Shown piece by piece: positions 1-8,541 of a stretch of 64,000 nt of DNA. The stretch spans positions 37,945 to 101,944 of the forward strand of contig NZ_WHJH01000021.1 of assembly GCF_011682145.1 (NCBI RefSeq), given 5' to 3'. A program made the position numbers and the translations under genes. This DNA comes from Massilia mucilaginosa. GTDB taxonomy: Bacteria > Pseudomonadota > Gammaproteobacteria > Burkholderiales > Burkholderiaceae_D. The notes under the pieces are model-generated. The model had not been told where the DNA came from, did no database searches, and worked only from the letters and a program-made list of their open reading frames with translations. Within the stretch, counting starts at the first letter, position 1; each line of letters opens with the position of its first letter.

Positions 1-1210
1 TGCCGATGCTGGCCGTCAGACCGGCCTGGCGGCCCTGCAGGTCGAACGGGGCGCGCAGGGCGTCGCGCACTTCGTTGGCGACGTTGACGGCGTCCTGCTG
101 GTTGCGCGTCATGGTCAGAATGAGCGCGAATTCGTCGCCGCCCAGGCGTCCCACCGTATCGCGGATGCGCACGCACTGCACCAGGCGCGTGCTGAACTGG
201 CGCAGCAGTTCGTCGCCCAGCGCCGAGCCGAGCGAATCGTTGATGGTCTTGAAGCGGTCGAGCGCGATGAACAGCACCACGATGCGCCAGTGCTTGTCCT
301 GCGCCAGTTCGATCGCTTCGCGCAAGGTCTGGTAGAACAGGGTGCGGTTGGGCAGGCCGGTCAGGCTGTCGTAGCTGGCCAGGTGCTTGAGGCGCTGGCG
401 CGCGGCCAGCCGCTCGCTGATGTCGCGCGCCACCGCGATCAGCATGCGGGTGCCGCCCACGCTCTGGGTCTGCCAGTAGATTTCGACCGCCACTTCGCGC
501 AGGTCGGCGCGGGTGAGCTGGTCTTCGACCAGGTCCGGGTAGCGCAGCACGTCGCGCGCGGGGTCGGCCTGGCAGGCCAGCTGGCCGCGCGCGGCCAGGC
601 CGTACACGGTGGGGTCGAGGCGCAGCAGTTCGTCGCGCTGGTAGCCGAGCATGCGGCAGGCGCCGTCGTTGACGTCGACCACCCTCATGCTGCCGATGTC
701 GATCAGGAAGATGGCGTCGTCGGTGGCGTCCATGGCACTGCGAAAACGCTGCAGTTCGACGGTGCGCTCGCGTACCGTCTGTTCGAGCAGGGTGCCGTAG
801 TTCTTCGACTCGCGGTGCAGCAGGCGCACTTCCAGCATGTTGCGGATGCGGGTGAGCACTTCGACCGGGTCGAACGGTTTGCCGACGAAGTCGCGCGCGC
901 CGGCGTCGAGCGCGGCCAGCTTTTTGTCCGGTTCGGCCGTCACTACCAGCACCGGCAGGTAGGCTTCGGTTTCCATGGGCGCCAGCGCCTCCATCACCTG
1001 GAAGCCGTTCATGCCCGGCATGTGCAGGTCGAGGATGATCAGGTCGTAGCGGTGCTTGAGGTGCATCGCCGCCACTTCGCGCGGGTCGGTGGTGCTGCTC
1101 ACGTTGGTGTAGCCGGTGGTCGTGAGCAGGTAGTCGAGCAGCTGGACGTTGACCAGCTGGTCGTCGACGATCAGGATGGCGGCGTTGTGGATGTCTTCGA
1201 GCGATATCAT
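1..1210 (-). CDS. Response regulator with PAS and GGDEF domains (partial, C-terminus beyond window)
   Basis: The reading frame starts with ATG at 1210 and runs off the window edge. An N-terminal receiver domain has the usual acidic pair (IVDD) and phospho-acceptor region (ILDLHMPG). A PAS-like domain follows near residues 155-260 and a GGDEF domain from about residue 290. The active-site motif GGDEF is intact around position 130, so diguanylate cyclase activity is expected. The conserved TASIG that ends the core of such domains lies at the very edge, so an EAL or other domain could follow. The start overlaps the stop of the upstream kinase gene by ATGA (1207-1210). It is therefore the probable output of that kinase, making c-di-GMP when phosphorylated. 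Domain calls are firm; the signal is unknown. Confidence 0.9.
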   Translation of the reverse strand, partial: MISLEDIHNAAILIVDDQLVNVQLLDYLLTTTGYTNVSSTTDPREVAAMHLKHRYDLIILDLHMPGMNGFQVMEALAPMETEAYLPVLVVTAEPDKKLAALDAGARDFVGKPFDPVEVLTRIRNMLEVRLLHRESKNYGTLLEQTVRERTVELQRFRSAMDATDDAIFLIDIGSMRVVDVNDGACRMLGYQRDELLRLDPTVYGLAARGQLACQADPARDVLRYPDLVEDQLTRADLREVAVEIYWQTQSVGGTRMLIAVARDISERLAARQRLKHLASYDSLTGLPNRTLFYQTLREAIELAQDKHWRIVVLFIALDRFKTINDSLGSALGDELLRQFSTRLVQCVRIRDTVGRLGGDEFALILTMTRNQQDAVNVANEVRDALRAPFDLQGRQAGLTASIG

Positions 1211-3234
1211 GAGTTCCGCGCTTTCTGCGCAAGCTGCCGCGTGTCGGCGAATGCGAGGGTGGTGTCGATCGCCTCGTTGAATTCGTCGATGTTGATCGGT
1301 TTGGTGAGGTACCGTGCAAAACCGCTGGCCAGCCCGCGCTCGACGTCGTGCGGCATCGCGCTGGCGGTCAACGCGATGACGGGAATGTGGGCTGTGCGCG
1401 GATCGCTGCGCAATTCCTTGAGCGCGTCGGTGCCGCTCACGCAGGGCAGGTTCAGGTCCATCAGAATCACGTCCGGCAGGTGCGCCTTGGCCAGTTCGAT
1501 GCCGATGTGGCCATCGGGCGCGGCGAGCAGATGCAGGTCGGGCCGGTAGCGCACGATTTCCTGCACCAGCTTCAGGTTGGCCGGGTTGTCTTCGACGTAC
1601 AGCAAGGTGTGTTCGGCCAGCGGCGCGGACGCCGCCTTGGGTTCGAGCGCCAGCACGGTTGCCTCCCCCACCGCCGAGGGCACCGGCTGGGTCAGCCCGA
1701 GTTCGATCCAGAACACGGTGCCGACGCCGACGCTGCTCGAGACGCCGATGTCGCCGCCCATCAGTTCGACCAGGCGGCGCGTGACGACCAGGCCGATGCC
1801 GGTGCCTTCTTCGCTGCCGTTTTCCTGGCCCAGGCGGTTAAACGGCTGGAACAGCGAATCGATCTGGTCGGGACGCAGGCCCATGCCGGTATCCTGCACC
1901 GACAGGCGCACGCGGTTGGCGGTGACGACGCTGCAGTCGCACACCACCGCGCCCATCTCGCGGTTGTACTTGATGGCGTTCGAGAGCAGATTGAGCAGCA
2001 CTTGCTTGAGGCGCGTGCGGTCGGCCTGCACCACCGCGCCCGGCGCGTCCGGGAACAGCATGCGGATCTTGCGCTGCTGCGCCAGCGGTTCGGTCATGTT
2101 GCGGCACTCGACCAGCATGTCGGCCAGCGCCACCGGTTCCATCGACAAGGTCACGGTGCCCGATTCGACCTTGGCCAGGTCGAGAATTTCGTTGATCAGG
2201 GTAAGCAGATGGCGCCCCGATTTGAGAATGTGGCCGGCGAACTCCTTCTTTTGCGCCAGCGTGGAGGGAAGCGATTCGGATGTCAATATCTGGGCGAAGC
2301 CGAGAATGGCGTTGAGCGGGGTGCGCAGCTCGTGGCTCATCGACGACAGGAAGGCCGACTTGGCCTGGTTGGCGTTCTTGGCCACGGCCATGGCCACTTC
2401 CAGTTCGGCGTTGGTCAGTTCCAGCTGCATGGTGCGTTCGTGCACCCGCACCTCCAGCCGCTCGTTGAGGTCCATGATTTCCTGCTGGGCGCGGGCGCGT
2501 TCCTCGGCTTCGCGCGCAATCGCATGGTGCGAGGTTTCGAGCGCGCCGGTGCGCTGCTCGATCTCGCCCAGCATGGCGTTGAAGGAGTCCACCAGTTCGC
2601 CCGCTTCGTCGTCGCTGATGCGCGGGGCGCGGCGCGAGTAGTCGCGCGTGCTGACCACTTCGCGCGCGGTTTCGGTGAGCGCGACGATCGGCGCGGTGAC
2701 GATGCGGCCCAGACGGCGCGTCATCAGCCAGGCGATCAGCATGGCCAGCGCGATCACGCCGGCGGCGATGCTCAGGTAGTCGACCGCGCGCGCCACCAGG
2801 GTGTATTCGGCGCGCAGGTACACGGTGCCGAGCAGTTCGCCGTTTTCGACCACCCTGCGGTACAACAGCAGGTCGTCGCCGGAAACGCGCAGGTCGTCGT
2901 TCTGCGGGCTGACCGGAAAGGCCTGCTGCTCGCCCGGCGCGCGGTAGGAGGCGAACAGCGCGCCCCTGGCGTCGTAGATGGCGCCGGCCCGCACCGAGGG
3001 CCGGATGCGCAGCAGCGCCAGGTTTTCGGTGGCCAGGCGGGCGTCGTCGAACGTCAGCGCGGCCGAGGTCATGTGGCCGAGCAGTTCGGCTTGCGTGGCC
3101 ATGTCGCCCAAGAGGGCCTTGTGGTAGTTGCGCAGGTCGTAGGCGATCACGGTGCCGATCGAAACCAGCAGCGCGGCCAGGGTGGTGAGCATGACCACCG
3201 TGACCAGTTTTTCGCGGATCGAGCGCACGATCAT
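1207..3234 (-). CDS. Membrane hybrid histidine kinase, CHASE8-HAMP-HisKA-HATPase-REC
   Basis: 675 residues from ATG 3234, which overlaps the upstream stop by ATGA; an in-frame upstream extension would lie inside the YfiR-like gene and is rejected. Residues 10-35 form a first membrane helix. Residues ~38-145 are a periplasmic domain resembling CHASE8. A second helix lies at ~152-172, followed by HAMP and a coiled coil. The phospho-accepting His is H301 in SHELRTP. The ATPase domain has the G-box GTGIGL, and a C-terminal receiver has VEDN and LMDLNLP. CHASE8-HAMP is the input module of YfiN (TpbB), which YfiR represses in the periplasm. Here the same input is attached to a kinase, and the YfiR-like gene sits directly upstream. 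The CHASE8 call is by family resemblance. Confidence 0.88.
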   Translation of the reverse strand: MIVRSIREKLVTVVMLTTLAALLVSIGTVIAYDLRNYHKALLGDMATQAELLGHMTSAALTFDDARLATENLALLRIRPSVRAGAIYDARGALFASYRAPGEQQAFPVSPQNDDLRVSGDDLLLYRRVVENGELLGTVYLRAEYTLVARAVDYLSIAAGVIALAMLIAWLMTRRLGRIVTAPIVALTETAREVVSTRDYSRRAPRISDDEAGELVDSFNAMLGEIEQRTGALETSHHAIAREAEERARAQQEIMDLNERLEVRVHERTMQLELTNAELEVAMAVAKNANQAKSAFLSSMSHELRTPLNAILGFAQILTSESLPSTLAQKKEFAGHILKSGRHLLTLINEILDLAKVESGTVTLSMEPVALADMLVECRNMTEPLAQQRKIRMLFPDAPGAVVQADRTRLKQVLLNLLSNAIKYNREMGAVVCDCSVVTANRVRLSVQDTGMGLRPDQIDSLFQPFNRLGQENGSEEGTGIGLVVTRRLVELMGGDIGVSSSVGVGTVFWIELGLTQPVPSAVGEATVLALEPKAASAPLAEHTLLYVEDNPANLKLVQEIVRYRPDLHLLAAPDGHIGIELAKAHLPDVILMDLNLPCVSGTDALKELRSDPRTAHIPVIALTASAMPHDVERGLASGFARYLTKPINIDEFNEAIDTTLAFADTRQLAQKARNS

Positions 3235-3860
3235 GTGGCCCCCTGCACGCGGTTGGCGGCGGCCAGCATGCGCGCGCTGATGCGCAGGCGGCTGGAGTTG
3301 ACCTGGCCGAGGGCGACGTCGAAGCGCAGCCGGTGCTGGGCCACCACGAAGGCGATCATGCACCCCAAAGCGATGCCGTCGTCGGCGTCGGAGACGGTCA
3401 GCACCGACTGGCCGCGCGCGGCGGCCAGCATGTCGATCACGGCGGCGCGTTCGCCGGCGCCGATAAACAGGATGTGGATGCCGCTGACGGCGTCGCCGCG
3501 GCGCAGTTTGCGCACGGAAATGGCATGCCCGCCGACGGTGCGCCCGGCCACCATTTGTTCGAGCTGGTCGGCCAGGCCGTCATTGCCGGAGACGCCGATC
3601 TGGAGCGGGCTGTCGGCACGCGCGAAGCTGCCGTCGGGCCACTCGACGAAGCCGGCGAATTTGAACAGGTAGGCCGCCTTGACCTGGTTTTCGACGCTGG
3701 GCTGCGACTGGGCCGCGGCGACGCCGCTCCAGGCCAGCAGTGCGAGCACCATCGGCAACGCCAGCGCCAGCGCCAGTCCCGCGCGCCGGCGCAATGCGAA
3801 CCGGCTCAGACCCGCCATGGCAGTTCGGCAAGCAAAAGAATCGGGGACATGGGACTCCAA
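3231..3860 (-). CDS. YfiR family periplasmic protein (DUF4154)
   Basis: 209 residues if started at ATG 3860; ATG 3818 (MAGLS) is an alternative that still leaves a full signal peptide. A hydrophobic stretch ending in VAAAQ at about residues 28-51 indicates Sec export. The mature part has the family signature near its start (VKAAYLFKFAGFVEWP) and G-rich blocks with ILFIG. In Pseudomonas, YfiR is a periplasmic redox-sensitive inhibitor of the diguanylate cyclase YfiN. Here it is the first gene of a three-gene set with 4-base overlaps, so it probably controls the CHASE8 domain of the following kinase. The family call is strong; the regulatory role is inferred from synteny. Confidence 0.85.
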   Translation of the reverse strand: MESHVPDSFACRTAMAGLSRFALRRRAGLALALALPMVLALLAWSGVAAAQSQPSVENQVKAAYLFKFAGFVEWPDGSFARADSPLQIGVSGNDGLADQLEQMVAGRTVGGHAISVRKLRRGDAVSGIHILFIGAGERAAVIDMLAAARGQSVLTVSDADDGIALGCMIAFVVAQHRLRFDVALGQVNSSRLRISARMLAAANRVQGAT

Positions 3861-4134
3861 TCCGGATCAAACAAAAAGCAAACTCAGCGGTAAAGGCCAG
3901 CATATCAGAGCAACAGGCCAGTGGCGCACGGCAGGACGGCCGGGCCGGGACGACGATTTCCCCAGAACCACTCTACGCTTTTTTAGCTCACTTGGATATC
4001 CCTTGTGAAACATTGCAACAGGGTGGGCGACCAGTGTTGCATACGGCATGGTAAAGTAGAATCGCAGGGCCGTGGCGCGCGCCCGCCCCCGATCTGCATT
4101 CCGATCCCCGCTTACCGTCCAAAAGGAGCAACAC
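3861..4134. other. Divergent intergenic region
   Basis: 274 bases between the YfiR-like gene (leftward) and pncC (rightward). It should hold both promoters, but no pair of -35/-10 boxes is convincing. The only clear site is the ribosome binding site AAGGAG at 4122-4127. Confidence 0.5.
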
Positions 4135-4617
4135 GTGACGAACGACATTCTCGATCTTTCCGCCAAAGTCGGCCGCGCGCTGCAAGCGAAAGGCTTGCTG
4201 CTGGTAACCGCCGAATCGTGCACCGGCGGCGGGGTGGCGCAGGCGATCACCGAGGTGGCCGGCTCGACCGCCTGGTTCGACTGCGGCTTCGTGACCTATT
4301 CGAACGCGTCCAAGACCGAGCTGCTCGATGTGTCGGCCGCGCTGATCGCGCAGCTGGGCACGGTCAGCGAGGAAGTGGCGTCCGCCATGGCCACCGGCGC
4401 ATTGGCAAACAGCAACGCGCACGTGGCGCTGTCGACCACCGGCATCGCCGGCCCGAGCGGCGCGGTGCCGGGTAAACCGGTCGGCACGGTCTGCTTCGGC
4501 TGGGCCAGGGGCGACACGGTCCAGACCGAACGCCTGGTGTTCGCCGGCGACCGCCAGGCGGTGCGCGAGCAGACTGTGGTGCACGCGCTGCAAGGGCTGC
4601 TGCGCATCATCGAATAG
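4135..4617 (+). CDS. pncC: Nicotinamide-nucleotide amidohydrolase (CinA C-terminal domain)
   Basis: 160 residues from GTG 4135, chosen because AAGGAG lies 7 nt upstream (4122-4127); an in-frame ATG at 4072 would add a basic tail unlike the family. The protein is the stand-alone C-terminal CinA domain with its hallmark VTAESCTGG near the start and STTGIAGPSG later. The family deamidates nicotinamide mononucleotide to nicotinate mononucleotide in pyridine nucleotide recycling. It is monocistronic in appearance, with the YfiR operon diverging from it across 3861-4134, where I see no gene. Confidence 0.92.
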   Translation: MTNDILDLSAKVGRALQAKGLLLVTAESCTGGGVAQAITEVAGSTAWFDCGFVTYSNASKTELLDVSAALIAQLGTVSEEVASAMATGALANSNAHVALSTTGIAGPSGAVPGKPVGTVCFGWARGDTVQTERLVFAGDRQAVREQTVVHALQGLLRIIE

Positions 4618-4698
4618 CGCGCACAAGACACGGATGGCGCTGCGGCGCCATCGCCATTTCCAGCTTTTGTCCGATGCAAACGCCGCCAACTTAAGCTT

Positions 4699-4726
4699 CG
4701 TCATTCCCGCGCAGGCGGAAATGACG
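4699..4726. repeat. Short palindromic repeat (REP-like)
   Basis: Two 12-base arms, CGTCATTCCCGC and GCGGAAATGACG, are inverted repeats with one mismatch around a 4-base loop. A related core (GTTCCCGCGC...GCGGGAAC) occurs in the larger element at 11915-12004. It sits between pncC and the TraL-like gene. Such TCATTCCCGC palindromes are common dispersed intergenic repeats in proteobacteria. Confidence 0.7.
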
Positions 4727-4752
4727 GGTGAGTCATTTTCTGGAGCAATTCG

Positions 4753-5484
4753 ATGCACAATACGGTTCATTTCATCTTGCAGGGCAAGGGCGGCATCGGC
4801 AAGACCCTGGTCTCGACCATCCTGGCGCAATGGCTGGCGGGCAAGGACGAGGAACGGCCCCTGCGCTGCTACGACACCGACCAGGAAAACGCCACCTTTT
4901 CGCGCTACAAGGCGATGGACGTGAAACACGTGCCGGTGATGACCGATGCGCGCAACATCGACCCCAAACGCTTCGACGCGCTGATGATCGACCTGCTGGA
5001 AGAAGAAGGCAACTGTGTCATCGACAACGGCGCCAACACCTTTTCGCCGCTGATGGGCTACCTGCTGGAAAACGATTGTTTCGATCTGCTCAAGGAGTCG
5101 GGGCGCAAGGTGTACATCCACACCATCGTCGGCGGCGGCGATACCCTGCACGACACGGCCATGGGCTTTGTCTCGACCGCCAAGTCGACCAGCGTGCCGC
5201 TGGTGCTGTGGGAAAACGAACACTTCGGCCCGCTGCAATCGGCCACCGGCAAGGTGTTTACCGAGTCGCAGACTTACGCGGACAACGCGGCGCGCGTGTG
5301 CGGGCGCGTGGTGCTGTCGCAACGCAATGCCGACACCTTCGGCGCCGACATCAAGAAGATGAATATCGCGCGCCTGACCGCCAATGAAGTGCGCGAAAGC
5401 GACAAATTCAACGTCATGGAAAAGCAGCGCATCAAGGTCGTGTTCCGCGACTTGTTCGAACAGCTCGACAAAGTGCAGTGGTAA
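4753..5484 (+). CDS. TraL-like P-loop ATPase (ParA/MinD superfamily)
   Basis: 243 residues from ATG 4753, with CTGGAG 8 nt upstream. The N-terminus carries a deviant Walker A motif, GKGGIGKT, directly after strand 1, as in ParA/MinD ATPases. The start HFILQGKGG resembles TraL of IncP-type plasmids. DNGANTF at about residue 97 fits the Walker B/Switch II area. The next gene, 6 nt downstream, resembles TraM of the same transfer operon. No other conjugation gene is visible, so its role here is unknown; a chromosomal remnant or a repurposed pair are both possible. The ATPase fold is firm, the TraL name is by resemblance. Confidence 0.7.
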   Translation: MHNTVHFILQGKGGIGKTLVSTILAQWLAGKDEERPLRCYDTDQENATFSRYKAMDVKHVPVMTDARNIDPKRFDALMIDLLEEEGNCVIDNGANTFSPLMGYLLENDCFDLLKESGRKVYIHTIVGGGDTLHDTAMGFVSTAKSTSVPLVLWENEHFGPLQSATGKVFTESQTYADNAARVCGRVVLSQRNADTFGADIKKMNIARLTANEVRESDKFNVMEKQRIKVVFRDLFEQLDKVQW

Positions 5485-5490
5485 GCCGGC

Positions 5491-6000
5491 ATGGACCAGC
5501 AAAAACTGCGCACCCTCGTCTTTGAAAAAACCGGCGTGCGGATCGATATCGACGATCCGATCTTCGCACTGGTGGCATTGAACGAGGCGGTGCTGGCCGA
5601 AGCGGTCGAGCGCCACGTGGCATTGCTCGACGATGCCACCGCCGACCTGGCCGACCAGGTCCAGGCCTTGCAGGAGAGCGGCTACCTGGGCCATGCAAGC
5701 AATGCCGCCGCGCGTCCGGCGGCGCTGGTGACGGCGGCGCCAGGCCCTGTCCAGGCTCCGGCGGTGCGGGAAAAACGCCTGATGGCGATTGCCGGCGGCG
5801 CCGCGCTGCTGTGCGCGTTCGTAGTGCTGGCCGGGCAGGCGCTGTTGTTGCGCCCGGCACCGTCGCCCGTCATCGTCGCCAAGGAACTTACTCCCGAGCA
5901 AAGCAGCGCCCTGCGCGATGGCGACAAGCTGGCCAGGGCCGTGGCCAAACTCGATCCCAAAACCCGCGCCGCCATCGCCGCCGAGATGCAAAAACCGTAA
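5491..6000 (+). CDS. TraM-like protein with C-terminal-half membrane helix
   Basis: 169 residues. The N-terminal ~65 residues (FEKTGVRIDIDDPIFALVALNE) resemble the TraM activator family found next to TraL. An alanine- and proline-rich linker and one hydrophobic helix at about 98-118 (MAIAGGAALLCAFVVLAGQALLL) follow, then a short charged tail, which suggests a bitopic inner-membrane protein. It is co-directional with the TraL-like ATPase with a 6 nt gap and is probably its partner. Family assignment is moderate. Confidence 0.6.
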   Translation: MDQQKLRTLVFEKTGVRIDIDDPIFALVALNEAVLAEAVERHVALLDDATADLADQVQALQESGYLGHASNAAARPAALVTAAPGPVQAPAVREKRLMAIAGGAALLCAFVVLAGQALLLRPAPSPVIVAKELTPEQSSALRDGDKLARAVAKLDPKTRAAIAAEMQKP

Positions 6001-6040
6001 TTTCCGGCGAGCGCAGCCGTGTGTGCCGGATATGCGCTAT

Positions 6041-6055
6041 CATATCTACATATCT
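6041..6055 (+). promoter_or_regulatory. Direct repeat upstream of ArsR gene, candidate operator
   Basis: CATATCT occurs twice, at 6041-6047 and 6049-6055, in an A/T-rich patch immediately before the ArsR-family start. Auto-regulated metal repressors of this family bind A/T-rich repeats overlapping their own promoter. That this is the operator is inference only. Confidence 0.35.
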
Positions 6056-6068
6056 TCACATGTTGACT

Positions 6069-6386
6069 ATGAAACCTTCTCCCGATAACGACGCATCGAT
6101 CGCCCAACTGGCCGACCTGTTCCATCTGCTGGGTGACCCGACCCGGCTGCGCATCGTATTGTCCTGCCTGGCGGGGCCGATTGCGGTGGGCGACATCGCC
6201 GCCGGCCTGCAACTGAGCAGTTCGCTGGTCAGCCACCACCTGCGCCTGCTGCGCGCCGCGCGCATCGTCAAGGCCGAGCGCCAGGGCAAGCAGGTGTTCT
6301 ATTCGACGGCGGACGCCCACATCAGCGGCGTGCTGACCGACATGCTCGAACACATCGCCGAACCCACCAATGGAATCGACCCATGA
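6069..6386 (+). CDS. ArsR/SmtB family metal-responsive repressor
   Basis: 105 residues from ATG 6069; ATG 6060 (adding MLT) is also possible, and neither has a good ribosome binding site. The winged-helix core is clear: LADLFHLLGDPTRLRIV, then the recognition helix SSSLVSHHLRLLRAARIV and the wing with RQGKQVFYS. The C-terminal helix has D and H residues (DAHISGVLTDMLEH) like the alpha-5 zinc site of SmtB/CzrA. The stop overlaps the start of the metal exporter by ATGA, so it most likely represses this exporter operon and releases on zinc or a similar ion. Confidence 0.88.
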   Translation: MKPSPDNDASIAQLADLFHLLGDPTRLRIVLSCLAGPIAVGDIAAGLQLSSSLVSHHLRLLRAARIVKAERQGKQVFYSTADAHISGVLTDMLEHIAEPTNGIDP

Positions 6387-7414
6387 CCAGCGCCCACGAC
6401 CACGATCACGACCATGACCACGCCGGACACGGCCACACGCACCCGCCGGCCAAAGCGACCAAAGCGGCGCACAAGCACGATCACGACCATGGGCACGGGC
6501 ATGGGCACGGCCACCATCACCACCAGATCGATCCCAACGGCAACGGCCGCGCCTTCGCCCTGGCGATCGGCCTGAACACGGTATTTGTCGGCATCGAATT
6601 CTTTTACGGATTCCTGGCCAACTCGACCGCGCTGATGGCCGATGCCGGCCACAACCTGTCCGATGTGCTGGGCCTGATGCTGGCCTGGGGCGCGGCCATG
6701 CTCACCAAACGCGCGCCGGACGGGCGCTACACCTACGGCCTGCGCAGCTCGTCGATCCTGGCGGCGCTGCTCAACGCCCTGCTGCTGATGCTGGCCTGCG
6801 GCGCGATCGGCTGGGAGGCGGTGCACCGCTTCGCCAATCCGGCCCCGGTGCAGGGCATGACCATGTCGGTGGTGGCCGGTATCGGGGTGCTGGTCAACGG
6901 CTTTTCGGCCTGGCTGTTCATGGCCGGCAGCAAGGACGACCTGAACATCCGCGGCGCCTACCAGCACATGGCGGCAGACGCCGCGATTTCGCTGGGCGTG
7001 GTGGTGTCGGGCGTGGCGATCATCTTCACCGGCTGGACCTGGCTCGACCCGGCGGTCAGCATCGTGATCGTGCTGCTGATCCTGGTCACCACCTGGGCCT
7101 TGCTGCGCGAGTCGCTCGACCTGGTGCTGGCGGCGGTGCCGGCCAATGTCGACGCCGCCGCGGTGGGCGATTTTCTGCTGGCGCGGCCGGGCGTCGCCGG
7201 CATGCACGACCTGCATATCTGGGCCATGAGCACGACCGAGACGGCGCTGACCGCGCATCTGGTCATGCCCGGCGGCTATCCGGGCGATGCGGCGCTGGAC
7301 GCCATCGTGGCGGCGCTCAAGACCGATTATGCGATTGCGCACTGCACCTTGCAGGTGGAACTGGGGACGAGCGATCACAGCTGCGCGCTGCATGTGCAGG
7401 AGGCGAAGGCTTAG
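6383..7414 (+). CDS. Cation diffusion facilitator, zinc-type efflux (CzcD/ZitB-like)
   Basis: 343 residues. The first ~50 residues are very rich in His and Asp (HDHDHDHDHAGHGH and a second His run), a likely cytoplasmic metal-binding tail. Six membrane helices follow. The paired transport-site motifs are present: LMADAGHNLSD in helix 2 and HMAADAAISL in helix 5. The C-terminal cytoplasmic domain (GMHDLHIWAMS) is the usual dimerisation and regulatory module. It exchanges Zn(II) or similar ions for protons. The start overlaps the ArsR stop, supporting metal-inducible expression. The exact ion cannot be told. Confidence 0.92.
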   Translation: MTSAHDHDHDHDHAGHGHTHPPAKATKAAHKHDHDHGHGHGHGHHHHQIDPNGNGRAFALAIGLNTVFVGIEFFYGFLANSTALMADAGHNLSDVLGLMLAWGAAMLTKRAPDGRYTYGLRSSSILAALLNALLLMLACGAIGWEAVHRFANPAPVQGMTMSVVAGIGVLVNGFSAWLFMAGSKDDLNIRGAYQHMAADAAISLGVVVSGVAIIFTGWTWLDPAVSIVIVLLILVTTWALLRESLDLVLAAVPANVDAAAVGDFLLARPGVAGMHDLHIWAMSTTETALTAHLVMPGGYPGDAALDAIVAALKTDYAIAHCTLQVELGTSDHSCALHVQEAKA

Positions 7415-7420
7415 CCGCGC

Positions 7421-7912
7421 TCAGAACAGGTGCGCGGCCAGGCTCAATTGCTGGTCCGGCGCGCGCGCGATAAAGCAGTCGGGCGCGATGGTGTCGCCAT
7501 AGGCCACGTTGTAGATCACTTCGGCGTATTCCTGGCCGATGTACGACGCGTGGCGGCCGTTGAGGATCAGGCGCGCTGTCTGCCCGGGGGCAAGCCGGAG
7601 CGCCGTATTGAACGCCGGACGGCGCGGCTGGCCTTCGGACGGGTCCCATTTCAGGCCGAGCACCAGCAAGCCATCGTCACGCGGGCGGAGCACCAGGCTG
7701 CGCTCCTTGAGCGCGGCCTGGTCGGCCTGTTTTTCCTTCTTCAAGACGGCAGCGAAGCCGTCGCGTTCATGCATCAGGTAGGTCTGGCAGACATACTGCG
7801 CGCCAGTCTGCAACAGCGCAAAGGCGCGTGGCAGCAGCGCCCGTTCATTTGCGCGCGGGGCGCCACGGGTGGCCTTGGTCCAGCGGATCTCGACAAGCTG
7901 GACGGCGATCAT
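7421..7912 (-). CDS. Hypothetical protein, last gene of SUKH cassette
   Basis: 163 residues from ATG 7912, which overlaps the upstream stop by ATGA; the longer frame to 8242 overlaps the SUKH gene and is rejected. The protein has no signal peptide or membrane helix. It is mixed alpha/beta, with a Lys-rich helix (KKEKQADQAALKE) and a C-terminal half that looks like a small beta domain (GQTARLILNGRHASYIGQEYAEVIYNVAYGD). I do not recognise it. Its coupling to a SUKH gene and a membrane protein suggests a shared role, possibly toxin immunity. Confidence 0.7.
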   Translation of the reverse strand: MIAVQLVEIRWTKATRGAPRANERALLPRAFALLQTGAQYVCQTYLMHERDGFAAVLKKEKQADQAALKERSLVLRPRDDGLLVLGLKWDPSEGQPRRPAFNTALRLAPGQTARLILNGRHASYIGQEYAEVIYNVAYGDTIAPDCFIARAPDQQLSLAAHLF

Positions 7913-8541
7913 CGCGCGCCTGCCGCCTTCAGGCGCAGGTAGTCGAGGAAGTGGCGCGTCTCGGGATTCACGGTGGACAGGCTGAAATCGCCTTCGTCCT
8001 CTTCCACCAGCGCGTACTCGCCATTGGCGTACAGTCCAAGCAGGCGTTCCAGGAATTGTTCCAGGCTGGCGCCCGCCTGCACCCGGACGAATTCTCGCCC
8101 GCCGAACGAGATCACCTGGCCCACGCTGCCGGCGGTGTCGGGGTCGAGGTCGATGCCCAGATAAGCGCCGCCGGCGTCGTCCGCCAGCGGAATCCATGCC
8201 TTGCTGGCCGCACGCGGACGGATGGTCAGCGGTGGCAGGCAAGTGTAGGACGACACATCATCCCCAGCTTGTCCGGCCGTTTCGCTGTTCCAATGCGCCA
8301 GGGTGGCATCGAGAGGCAGGAACGGCAAGCCGAAGAACAAACCGAGTGCAATCTGGTCGGCGCAGTCCGCTTGGCCATCGTGCCAGCTGTACAGGGCCCG
8401 TAGCGACGGCGGCAGCGGCCTGCCGATGGCGCGCTCGAAGGCGTCGATGGCCGCCTGGCTGGCGCCAGGATTCAGGCTCGCTGCCATGCTCGGGAAACGC
8501 GATTCGATGCAGCTTTGCAGCCGCTCCAGCAAGTCGTTCAT
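7909..8541 (-). CDS. SMI1/KNR4 (SUKH) family protein
   Basis: 210 residues. The SUKH fold is indicated by the opening helix with DAFERAIGRPLPPSLRALYSWHDGQ and later WIPLADDAGGAYLGIDLDP followed by GQVISFG. SUKH domains in bacteria are most often immunity proteins against contact-dependent or secreted nuclease toxins, and some are stand-alone regulators. Both ends overlap neighbours by ATGA, so three genes are translated together. No toxin gene is next to it; the nearest candidate in the window is the Rhs island at 51-57 kb. Confidence 0.85.
   Translation of the reverse strand: MNDLLERLQSCIESRFPSMAASLNPGASQAAIDAFERAIGRPLPPSLRALYSWHDGQADCADQIALGLFFGLPFLPLDATLAHWNSETAGQAGDDVSSYTCLPPLTIRPRAASKAWIPLADDAGGAYLGIDLDPDTAGSVGQVISFGGREFVRVQAGASLEQFLERLLGLYANGEYALVEEDEGDFSLSTVNPETRHFLDYLRLKAAGAR

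Noticed and set aside
1348..3672. Open frame of 774 codons on the + strand
   Set aside because: Antisense shadow of the CHASE8 kinase, with no ribosome site or recognisable domain.
7913..8242. Long N-terminal extension of the hypothetical gene at 7421
   Set aside because: It overlaps the SUKH gene in another frame, while ATG 7912 forms an ATGA overlap like the other junctions in the cassette.
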